Origin: Pseudoflavonifractor sp. AF19-9AC
GTDB taxonomy: Bacteria; Bacillota; Clostridia; Oscillospirales; Oscillospiraceae
Length of the DNA: 64,000 bases
Direction: 5' to 3'
Assembly: GCF_003478995.1 (NCBI RefSeq)
Contig: NZ_QUGI01000005.1
Span: 1-64,000 of the forward strand
Under the pieces are notes generated by a model, which saw only the letters and a program-made list of their open reading frames with translations, was not told where the DNA came from and did no database searches. Numbering within the stretch: position 1 is the first letter of the stretch; each line of letters begins with the position of its first letter. Of this stretch, positions 1-6,916 are shown piece by piece. Position numbers and translations under genes: made by a program.

Positions 1-924
1 GCCGGCATCTCCACCAAGGTGGCCGCCGGCCTTCTGGCCGGGGTCATTGCGGTGGGCGGAGCCACAGCCGGGATCACCACTCTGATGAACCGGGAGGAGG
101 CCGCTCCGCCCCCTGTGGTGGAGGTGGTGGACCCCCAGCCGGACCTCCAGCCCCTTCCGGAGGTGGTGGAACCGGAACCCGAGCCGGAGCCCGAGCCTGA
201 GCAGGAGCCGGAACCCGAACCGACCACAGAGCCGGAGCCGGAACCGGAGCCTGAACCCGAGCCCGAACCGGAACCAGAACCGGAGGCGACACCCTTCGCG
301 GTGGCCCGGGGGCTGAGCATCGGCTCTCCCGCCACCTACTCCAATCTGCCCGCCCTCACGTTGAGCAATGACCCGGAGGTGACGGCCCTGCCCTCCACCT
401 GCACCGTCGCCGCGCCTTCCGTTTCCACCAGCGGGCCGGACGGGGAGGGCTATGTGACCCACACCATCCGCTACAATGTGACCACCAAGTGCCACATGGC
501 CACCACCAAGGCCGAGCCCTCCACCGCCCCCTATGTAATCTGGTTTGAGGGCTACAGCCTCTGTGACTACTACACCGGCACTACCTACTTTACGCCCCAT
601 CTGGACGGGGCCGAAGGACCGGCCAGCGACAGCGCCTCCGTCACCGGGGAGCATGACGGGAAGAGCTTTACCATCACCGGCAAGGCCAGCTCCCAGAAGC
701 TGGCCGACGCCGGCAGCAACTGGGTGGAGAGCGAGAACCCGGACTACACCTATGAAATTCACTCTGACCTGGTGTATCAGATCACCCTGACCGTCCGCGC
801 CCCGGCGGACTACGACGGGCTGATGCTGGGCCTCAATGTGGTGGACCAGCCCACCGCAACGGATGCAAAGCTGAATCTCTCCACCGCCAATCTGTCCCAC
901 TATCGGTTTGTCCGCATTGGCTGA
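1..924 (+). CDS. Partial membrane-anchored protein with Pro-Glu stalk (5' end missing)
   Basis: The reading frame is open from the first base, so the true start lies upstream; the GTG at 19 is not needed as a start. What remains begins with one hydrophobic helix ([18 protein letters not shown], about residues 8-25), then a Pro-Glu/Pro-Gln repeat stalk (bases about 165-285), then a roughly 200-residue domain with three cysteines that I do not recognise. The layout is a single-pass protein whose C-terminal domain is displayed outside on a stiff acidic stalk. In related Clostridia such C-terminal halves are often attached to a zinc-ribbon or sigma-factor-like N-terminus; that part cannot be seen here. 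The SLH genes downstream fit a role at the cell surface. Function unknown. Confidence 0.75.
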   Translation, partial: AGISTKVAAGLLAGVIAVGGATAGITTLMNREEAAPPPVVEVVDPQPDLQPLPEVVEPEPEPEPEPEQEPEPEPTTEPEPEPEPEPEPEPEPEPEATPFAVARGLSIGSPATYSNLPALTLSNDPEVTALPSTCTVAAPSVSTSGPDGEGYVTHTIRYNVTTKCHMATTKAEPSTAPYVIWFEGYSLCDYYTGTTYFTPHLDGAEGPASDSASVTGEHDGKSFTITGKASSQKLADAGSNWVESENPDYTYEIHSDLVYQITLTVRAPADYDGLMLGLNVVDQPTATDAKLNLSTANLSHYRFVRIG

Positions 925-960
925 CCGGAAGCTGTGTGAAATGAGAAAGGAAGATGTGTG

Positions 961-2118
961 ATGAAACAGATCAAGAAGTGTTTGGCCCTGCTGCTGACCG
1001 CGGCTCTCTGCGGGGGGCTGCTGTGCGTCTCTGCGGGAGCGGAGGCATCGGGCGACGCCGGGGGCTCCGTCATTCCGGAGGACCAGAGCCAGGGCGCGGT
1101 GCGGCAGGAGGGGGATATGGTCCATGTGGCCCTCTCCTACGGCACAGAGATTACCCTTACCTCCGCCGAGTTCGGGGGAACCGTGTCCTTCCCCGACCCC
1201 TGGTCCGGGGAGACGGTGACGCTGAAGACTATCATCGCCAAGCCGGGCTGTATCGCCTATGCCACCTCGGCCGACGGCCAGGTCCATACCGCAGAGGATG
1301 AGGGATACGCGGATATGGGCGGACCCGGCGATTACGAAAACTATGGGCGGCTGCTCTGCCATCACTACGGCGTGCAGGCCGACGGAACCCTGGCCATTGA
1401 GGGAATGAACGACTATGACCTGCTGGGCAACACCTATGCCCGCTTCGGCCTGGACGGCAATCTGTGGGGTTACAGCGTCTTTATTACCTTCTTCTACGCC
1501 GACGACGGGTGCTACTGGATCACCACCCGGGAGGCTCTGGACCTCTTTACCAGCCTCACCGGCATTGAGGAGACGGGCGCGCCGGAGAAACCCACCTTTA
1601 CCGACGTGTCTCCCGACGCCTGGTACTACACCTTCGTGGAGACGGCGGCAAAGAAGGGCCTGTTCGCCGGGGCCGGAGACGGCACCTTCGCCCCCGAGGC
1701 CAATATGACCTACGCGGAGTTTCTCACCGTCCTCAGCCAGTTCTCCGGGGAGACCCTCACCCCCGTCACCGGCGGGGCCTGGTACGACACCTATGTGCAG
1801 TGGGCCCAGCCCCTCATCCCTGAGGGTATGAAGGAGCACTTTAATCCCACCGCTCCCATCACCCGTCAGGACATGGCCGCCCTCTTTGGAAACTTCCTGG
1901 AGCGGTATGACCACCCCGGGCAGCCGGTGAACGACCAGGTCCCCAGCTTTGTGGACTCCGGTGACGTGGCAGACTACGCTGCCGAGGGTGTCACCGCGGT
2001 CTACCAGATGGGCCTTATGTTCGGTGCGGATGGCAACCGATTCCTGCCCCTGGCTACCGCCACCCGGGCCCAGGTGGCCGTCACCATGGTGCAGATGGCA
2101 CGGGTCATGGGGAAATGA
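961..2118 (+). CDS. SLH-domain surface protein, paralogue 1 of 3
   Basis: Secreted protein of 385 residues. It starts at ATG 961 behind an AAAGGAAG ribosome site; a GTG at 958 is possible but adds only one codon. The signal peptide is lysine-rich followed by LALLLTAALCGGLLCVSAGA. Residues about 30-200 form a unique domain shared with the next two genes (motifs DQSQGAV, GGTVSFPDPW, KTIIAKPGCIAYATSADG). Three SLH repeats fill the C-terminal 185 residues (FTDVSPDAWYY, GGAWYDTYVQWA, PSFVDSGDVADYA, ending RAQVAVTMVQMARVMGK). SLH repeats are known to bind pyruvylated secondary wall polymers, so the protein probably sits on the wall surface. It heads a tandem array of three paralogues separated by short repeats. 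Confidence 0.9.
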   Translation: MKQIKKCLALLLTAALCGGLLCVSAGAEASGDAGGSVIPEDQSQGAVRQEGDMVHVALSYGTEITLTSAEFGGTVSFPDPWSGETVTLKTIIAKPGCIAYATSADGQVHTAEDEGYADMGGPGDYENYGRLLCHHYGVQADGTLAIEGMNDYDLLGNTYARFGLDGNLWGYSVFITFFYADDGCYWITTREALDLFTSLTGIEETGAPEKPTFTDVSPDAWYYTFVETAAKKGLFAGAGDGTFAPEANMTYAEFLTVLSQFSGETLTPVTGGAWYDTYVQWAQPLIPEGMKEHFNPTAPITRQDMAALFGNFLERYDHPGQPVNDQVPSFVDSGDVADYAAEGVTAVYQMGLMFGADGNRFLPLATATRAQVAVTMVQMARVMGK

Positions 2119-2120
2119 GA

Positions 2121-2162
2121 GTTGAGAGCGAAGAGTTGAGAGCGAAGAGTTGAGCGTGAAGA
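2121..2162 (+). repeat. 14-bp tandem repeat, three units
   Basis: Three head-to-tail units (GTTGAGAGCGAAGA at 2121-2134 and 2135-2148, GTTGAGCGTGAAGA at 2149-2162) fill the gap between the first and second SLH paralogues and run into the ribosome site of the second. Two units of the same repeat lie in the next intergenic gap, so the spacer was copied with the genes and changed its unit number. Confidence 0.9.
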
Positions 2163-2180
2163 TAGACGGGAGGAAAGAGC

Positions 2181-3338
2181 ATGAGAAGAACATGGTCCAG
2201 GGGGCTCAGCCTTCTCTTGTCCGCCACTCTGGTCCTGGGGCTGGGCTGCGGCACAGCGGGAGCCTATGGGGACATGCCCGGCGGGGCGGGCAGCACGTCC
2301 AGCAGCCATGAGCCGCTGGACCAGAGCCAGGGGGCCCTTACCCAGGAGTCGGGCATGGTGATCATCACCCAGCCCGACGGCACCGTCATTACCTATACCT
2401 CCGCCCACTTTGGGGGAAGGGTTTCCTTCCCGGAGCCGGGGCCCTACCCCATTGAGGAGCAGGCCGACCTGAAAACCATTATCGTGGAGCCCGGCTGCAT
2501 CGCCTATGCCATCACCCCCGATGGCAAGGTGTACGACGGGGATGAGGAATTTGCGGAACTGGGGGTGCTGGAGTTTTGCCTGTTCGGAGTAAAGAGTGAC
2601 GGCACCATTCAGCGGATTGGTTACAGCGGTGCCACGGCCATGGGCAACGTCTACGCCGGGTTTGGTGTGGATGTGGGCTACTTCCAGGAGTACAGCCTGG
2701 TGATGTGCACCTTCTACGGCGATGACAGCCGCTACTGGATGGTCACCCAGGAGGCTCTGGACCTCTTCACCAGCCTTACCGGCATTGAGGAGACGGGCGC
2801 GCCGGAGCAGCCTACCTTCAGCGATGTGTCTCCCGACGCCTGGTATTATAGCTTTGTGGAGATGGCGGCGGAGAAGGGTCTCTTTGCCGGCACCGGGGAC
2901 GGTACCTTTGCCCCCGAGGCCAGCATGACCTACGCAGAGTTTCTCACCGTGCTCAGCCAGTTTTCCGGGGAGAGCCTCACCCCCGTCACCGGCGGGGCAT
3001 GGTACGACACCTATGTGCAGTGGGCCCAGCCCCTCATCCCTGAGGGCATGAAGGAGCACTTTAACCCCACCGCCCCCATCACCCGCCAGGACATGGCCGC
3101 CCTCTTTGGAAACTTCCTGGAGCGGTATGACCATCCCGGGCAGCCGGTGAACAACCAGGTCCCCAGCTTTGTGGACACCGGTGACGTAGCGGACTACGCT
3201 GCCGACGGCGTCACGGCCGTCTACCAGATGGGCCTTATGTCCGGTGCGGACGGCAACCGCTTCCTGCCCCTGGCCACCGCCACCCGGGCGCAGGTGGCCG
3301 TCACCATGGTGCAGATGGCAAGAGTCATGGGGAAATGA
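2181..3338 (+). CDS. SLH-domain surface protein, paralogue 2 of 3
   Basis: Secreted 385-residue protein starting at ATG 2181 behind GACGGGAGGAAAG. The signal peptide ends around LGLGCGTAGAYG. The N-terminal unique domain has the same landmarks as paralogue 1 (LDQSQGALTQ, GGRVSFPEPG, KTIIVEPGCIAYAITPDG, LDLFTSLTGIEETGAPEQ) but is clearly diverged, while the three SLH repeats in the last 185 residues are almost identical to those of both neighbours. That contrast suggests recent duplication with gene conversion or selection holding the wall anchor constant. No catalytic motif is visible in the unique domain; its role is unknown. Confidence 0.9.
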   Translation: MRRTWSRGLSLLLSATLVLGLGCGTAGAYGDMPGGAGSTSSSHEPLDQSQGALTQESGMVIITQPDGTVITYTSAHFGGRVSFPEPGPYPIEEQADLKTIIVEPGCIAYAITPDGKVYDGDEEFAELGVLEFCLFGVKSDGTIQRIGYSGATAMGNVYAGFGVDVGYFQEYSLVMCTFYGDDSRYWMVTQEALDLFTSLTGIEETGAPEQPTFSDVSPDAWYYSFVEMAAEKGLFAGTGDGTFAPEASMTYAEFLTVLSQFSGESLTPVTGGAWYDTYVQWAQPLIPEGMKEHFNPTAPITRQDMAALFGNFLERYDHPGQPVNNQVPSFVDTGDVADYAADGVTAVYQMGLMSGADGNRFLPLATATRAQVAVTMVQMARVMGK

Positions 3339-3340
3339 GA

Positions 3341-3368
3341 GTTGAAAGCGAAGTGTTGAAAGTGAAGA
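3341..3368 (+). repeat. 14-bp tandem repeat, two units
   Basis: Units GTTGAAAGCGAAGT and GTTGAAAGTGAAGA lie between the second and third SLH paralogues. They are homologous to the three units at 2121-2162 and are followed by the same GATAGACGGGAGG ribosome-site block. Confidence 0.9.
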
Positions 3369-3387
3369 TAGACGGGAGGGAGAGAAC

Positions 3388-4542
3388 GTGAGAAAGACAT
3401 GGTCCAGGGGGCTCAGCCTCCTTTTATCTGCCGCCCTGGTCCTGGGGCTGGGCTGCGGCACGGCGGAGGCGGAGACCTTCGGAAATGGGGCAGGCGGCCG
3501 GGTCATTGACGAAAAAGAAAGCCAGGGCACCGTCGCCCAGGCCAACGGCCAGGTTACCTTTACCACGGCGGACTACGGGGTGGTGGTCACCCTCACCTCC
3601 GCCAGCCTGGGGGGTGACGTCCCCTTTACCGACCCCCACGACGGGGAGACCCAGATGCTGCACACCATCCTGGTGGAGCTGGGGTGTATCGGCTACTCCA
3701 CCACCCCGGACGGCCGGGTGTTCACTGATGACAAGCAGGTCATGGAGACCGAGGAGTACTCCGCCCTGGGGATGCTGCGGTGCCACTATTATAACGTTCA
3801 GCAGGACGGCACCATCCAGGTCGAGGGCATAAACGACAACGACCTGCTGGGCAATTCCAGCGCCCGGTTCGGGCTGGGGACGGACGAGCGGTATGACTAT
3901 GAATACAGCGTCCCCATGACTCTGTTTTACGCCGATGACGGGTGCTACTGGATCACCACCCAGGAGGCCCTGGACCTCTACTGCCAGATTACCGGTGTGG
4001 AGGTTCAGTCCGGCCCCACCTTCACTGACGTGTCCCCCGACGCCTGGTACTACACCTTTGTGGAGACGGCGGCGGAGAAGGGACTGTTCGCCGGGACCGG
4101 AGACGGTACCTTTGCCCCCGAGGCCAGCATGACCTACGCGGAGTTCCTCACCGTCCTCAGCCAGTTCTCCGGGGAGACTCTTACCCCCGTCACCGGTGGG
4201 GCCTGGTACGACACCTACGTGCAGTGGGCCCGGCCCCTCATCCCTGCGGGCATGCAGGAGCACTTTAACCCCACCGCCCCCATCACCCGTCAGGACATGG
4301 CCGCCCTCTTCGGAAACTTCCTGGAGCGGTATGACCATCCCGGGCAGCCAGTGAACAGCCAGGTGCCCAGCTTTGTGGACTCCGGTGACGTGGCAGATTA
4401 CGCCGCCGACGGCGTTACCGCCGTCTACCAGATGGGACTTATGTCCGGTGCGGACGGCAACCGATTCCTGCCCCTGGCCACCGCCACCCGGGCCCAGGTG
4501 GCCGTTACCATGGTGCAGATGGCCCGGGTCATGGGGCGCTGA
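3388..4542 (+). CDS. SLH-domain surface protein, paralogue 3 of 3
   Basis: Secreted 384-residue protein; GTG start at 3388 preceded by GACGGGAGGGAGAG. The signal peptide (SLLLSAALVLGLGCGTAEA) is nearly that of paralogue 2. The unique domain carries ESQGTVAQ, GGDVPFTDPHDGE and HTILVELGCIGYSTTPDG and lacks the ETGAPE linker found before the SLH repeats in the other two. Three SLH repeats follow. A strong terminator lies 37 bp downstream, so the three genes probably form one transcription unit. It may be a surface protein family whose outer domain varies over a constant anchor. Confidence 0.9.
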   Translation: MRKTWSRGLSLLLSAALVLGLGCGTAEAETFGNGAGGRVIDEKESQGTVAQANGQVTFTTADYGVVVTLTSASLGGDVPFTDPHDGETQMLHTILVELGCIGYSTTPDGRVFTDDKQVMETEEYSALGMLRCHYYNVQQDGTIQVEGINDNDLLGNSSARFGLGTDERYDYEYSVPMTLFYADDGCYWITTQEALDLYCQITGVEVQSGPTFTDVSPDAWYYTFVETAAEKGLFAGTGDGTFAPEASMTYAEFLTVLSQFSGETLTPVTGGAWYDTYVQWARPLIPAGMQEHFNPTAPITRQDMAALFGNFLERYDHPGQPVNSQVPSFVDSGDVADYAADGVTAVYQMGLMSGADGNRFLPLATATRAQVAVTMVQMARVMGR

Positions 4543-4578
4543 AGCGGCCCGGACCCATCCAAGTTCAGATGACATGAA

Positions 4579-4616
4579 GGAGCGATGCAGGCAATCCGCC
4601 TGCATCGCTCCTTTTT
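4579..4616 (+). terminator. Rho-independent terminator of the SLH trio
   Basis: Perfect 14-bp stem (GGAGCGATGCAGGC at 4579-4592 with its complement at 4598-4611), 5-nt loop and TTTTT at 4612-4616. Confidence 0.95.
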
Positions 4617-4735
4617 ATGCCCGGACAAGGGGATTTCCCGGGGAACGCGCCTGTATTAGTTTACATAAAATGAAAAGCGTGGGCAGTTTCGGGCCAGTGG
4701 AAAAATTTTTAAAAAATCCAAAAAAATTTTGAACC

Positions 4736-4755
4736 CCATAAAACCGAATGAAACC
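4736..4755. repeat. 20-bp element shared with 9823-9842
   Basis: CCATAAAACC-GAATGAAACC here and CCATAAGACC-AAATGAAACC at 9823-9842 match at 18 of 20 positions. In both places A/T-rich tracts containing AAAAATTTTT lie a little upstream, and a membrane- or wall-protein gene follows within 160 bp. It could be a promoter or regulator site; nothing else in the region explains it. Confidence 0.45.
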
Positions 4756-4856
4756 CAGCCGGCACTATATGACAGAACGAGGCGCCCGGAGGCGTAAATC
4801 AAGCAGAGAGGAGGAAGTCCGCGGAGTGGAAAAACATCCGCCGCGGGCAAAGGGGT

Positions 4857-5603
4857 ATGACAAGAGGAGAGTTTCGGGAGGAATTGCGTCGGGCCAACGA
4901 TCAGGCACGAGTGGATCAAGAGCGGAAAGAGTGGTGGGAGCGGGAGCGGCAGAACAGGACCTTCTGGGACCTGAAGTCCCTGAGCGGTGTCGCCCTGATT
5001 CTCGCCCTTGTGGGCACGGTGCTGTATGTGGGATTGGTGCTGCTGGTGGGAGGATTGGTGCTGCTGTCGTGGCCCTATACCATTCGTGAGATGATCCAGG
5101 CCTATCAGGGCGGCTTCTCCATGGAGGGCCCCGCCCTCACCGTCCTTCTGGTCATCCTGGCAGGGATGCTGCTCCGGGACATCAAGGAGACCCGGGCCAC
5201 CTCCCATGCCCCCTGGAAGCGCTATATGCTGCTCTCCACCCTGGTGACCGCTCTCATCGGCCAGTGCATGTCCCTGAGCTGGGGAATGGCCACGATGGAG
5301 ACCATGCTGAGCTACGCCGCCAACGGCTTTGCCCTGAGTCTGCTGCCCGCCCTCATCCTCTACTACGTGGAGTTCAAAACCCAGGGCTATCGGCGCTTTG
5401 CCGCCATGCTGGCCGCTGAGGTCCGCTGCCGGGTCAAGGGGGAAGGCACCACCTTCCTGGTCATGGGCATTCTGGTGCTCATCCTGGCCCTGCTCATGCT
5501 GCTGGCTCGGGTGATCGGTCAGCCCGGCGCCACCTGGGAACTGGTTCTGATGCCTCTGGGCGTGGGCCTGCTCAGCCTGTACATCGCCAAGGCGGGCGAC
5601 TGA
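4857..5603 (+). CDS. Polytopic membrane protein of unknown function
   Basis: Protein of 248 residues starting at ATG 4857 with AAAGGGG just upstream. The first 40 residues are highly charged and helical (EFREELRRANDQAR, then a Trp/Arg/Glu-rich stretch), followed by about six hydrophobic segments: VALILALVGTVLYVGLVLL, LTVLLVILAGMLL, MLLSTLVTALIGQCM, GFALSLLPALILYY, FLVMGILVLILALLMLL and LVLMPLGVGLLSLYI. No motif identifies a transporter or enzyme family. It stands alone between the SLH terminator and a noncoding region. Function not assigned. Confidence 0.8.
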   Translation: MTRGEFREELRRANDQARVDQERKEWWERERQNRTFWDLKSLSGVALILALVGTVLYVGLVLLVGGLVLLSWPYTIREMIQAYQGGFSMEGPALTVLLVILAGMLLRDIKETRATSHAPWKRYMLLSTLVTALIGQCMSLSWGMATMETMLSYAANGFALSLLPALILYYVEFKTQGYRRFAAMLAAEVRCRVKGEGTTFLVMGILVLILALLMLLARVIGQPGATWELVLMPLGVGLLSLYIAKAGD

Positions 5604-5747
5604 CCTTCAGCCCATGGACAGAGCCATCACAGCGCCGGTTTCCCGCGCTCCCCCCGAGTTCTCCCGCCAAAACGGATATGGAGCCGGCATTTGGGGCCGA
5701 AACAGACAAAAACGGCCCGGACAGAGCCGGACCGTGGGAAAAAACCC

Positions 5748-5776
5748 TTGCACTTCCAAATATTATGCAGTACAAT
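5748..5776 (+). promoter_or_regulatory. Sigma-A promoter of the candidate RNA
   Basis: TTGCAC at 5748-5753, 17-bp spacer, TACAAT at 5771-5776. No gene follows for 460 bp, so the promoter most likely drives a noncoding transcript starting near 5783. Confidence 0.75.
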
Positions 5777-5782
5777 GTGACC

Positions 5783-5990
5783 AAGGCGAATAAAAAGGGC
5801 AGGACATGAGGGACGGCCATCCCTCATGTCCCTATGCAGGAGACGAGACCTCCCACACAGCAGGATTACTGCGCCACTCCCATTATAATGGTACTTTCTC
5901 CGTTTTACAAGGGGAAATGTGCAATGGGCTTTGTGTGCTGAATTAGGGCTGTGCAGGGATTACTATACCTGCACAGCCCTTTTGTTCGCC
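5783..5990 (+). ncRNA. Candidate structured noncoding RNA, about 200 nt
   Basis: The 637-bp gap 5604-6240 has no convincing gene on either strand. Inside it, a near-consensus promoter is followed by a perfect 12-bp hairpin (GGACATGAGGGA at 5802-5813 with 5820-5831) and a 13-bp hairpin (AGGGCTGTGCAGG at 5945-5957 with 5968-5980) that ends in a short T run. The ends can pair: GGCGAA and AAAGGGC within 5785-5800 complement GCCCTTT and TTCGCC within 5976-5990, giving a closing stem that competes with the 3' hairpin. Size and end pairing recall 6S-type or other housekeeping RNAs, but I recognise no family consensus. The remainder of the gap, 5604-5747 and 5991-6240, shows nothing else clear. Confidence 0.5.
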
Positions 5991-6240
5991 CCAACTGGAA
6001 TTTGCCTGGGGGATGGAATACCCATGCCCGGGCACCGTTGGGGGGCTGCACAGAGACTGTTTGGTGGATTGTACCATTTTTTTACAATGAGGATGCTCCA
6101 GAGAATTTTTTGGCATTTTGTGCCGTGCTTCTCGGAATCCTCCCCGGCTGACTGATCCGGCCGGCCCCGTCTCAGGACGGAATCTGTTATCCCCGTTGGG
6201 TCGAACTACATGATATCAAGAAAGGCAAGGTCATTCCTGT

Positions 6241-6744
6241 ATGGAAGTATCGTTCATCACCTCCTACCTCACGTTTTACTTGAAGGGGCATGTGAAGTGC
6301 GACAATAATTTTGTGAACATCTCTTGCCCCAACACCATTCTGAAGCTCATTCCCCTGGGCTCTCTGAATAAGACGTTCCCCGTGGAGCAGGTCTCCTCGG
6401 TCAACTCCAACTTCAAAGTCACGCTGGGCTCGCTGCTGTGGGGCGTACTCATCACCATTATGGGATTGGGCTCTCTGAGCTCCAGCCTCCTGCTTGCCCT
6501 GATTTTTACCGCGGTGGGCGTGCTGATGGTGCTGGGTTCGCTGCAGACGGCCGTGTACATCACCGTGGCCGGCAACGACTACCTGATCCCCATTATTTTC
6601 CTGGAAAAGGATAAGGCCGAGCAGATCTGCTCCGGCATCCAGGCCATGATCGCCAACCGCTACAGCGACACCAACGTCCGTGTCCACACCGAAAAGTCCA
6701 CCGACCGACTGGTGGATGCCATCAACAGCATGTCCCGCAAGTGA
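6241..6744 (+). CDS. Small membrane protein, possible PH-like fold
   Basis: Protein of 167 residues with AAGGCAAGG about 12 bp before ATG 6241. Residues 1-60 look like beta-strands (FYLKGHVKCDNNFVNI, IPLGSLNKTFPVEQVSSV), then two hydrophobic helices (LLWGVLITIMGLGSL and SLLLALIFTAVGVLMVLGSL), then more strands (AVYITVAGNDYLIPIIF) and a helical tail. This arrangement of strands around a helical hairpin resembles bacterial PH-like membrane proteins, but no signature proves it. Transcribed alone; a terminator follows 12 bp after the stop. Confidence 0.75.
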   Translation: MEVSFITSYLTFYLKGHVKCDNNFVNISCPNTILKLIPLGSLNKTFPVEQVSSVNSNFKVTLGSLLWGVLITIMGLGSLSSSLLLALIFTAVGVLMVLGSLQTAVYITVAGNDYLIPIIFLEKDKAEQICSGIQAMIANRYSDTNVRVHTEKSTDRLVDAINSMSRK

Positions 6745-6756
6745 CGGGATCTGTAC

Positions 6757-6799
6757 AAAGCCCGCGCTGCTGGTCACTCTTCCGCAGCGCAGGCTTTTT
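6757..6799 (+). terminator. Rho-independent terminator
   Basis: Stem 6757-6770 (AAAGCCCGCGCTGC) with 6784-6797, one mismatch, followed by TTTTT and a T-rich stretch. Confidence 0.9.
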
Positions 6800-6916
6800 C
6801 TTTTTCCTCCCGCCGCTTCGGGGAACCAAAAATCCTCAAAAACTTCTGAGCGAGTAAAACCGATTGCTTCTGTTTTGGCACTAAGAATCAGAATACAAAA
6901 TGGAAGGAGCATTCCT

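Noticed and set aside
240..290. GAGCCGGAACC-type repeats as a CRISPR or DNA repeat
   Set aside because: They are codon repeats for the Pro-Glu stalk of a protein, without spacers.
6680..6916. N-terminal extension of the transglutaminase gene
   Set aside because: It would overlap a terminator and the previous gene; ATG 6917 has GGAAGGAG and a signal peptide.
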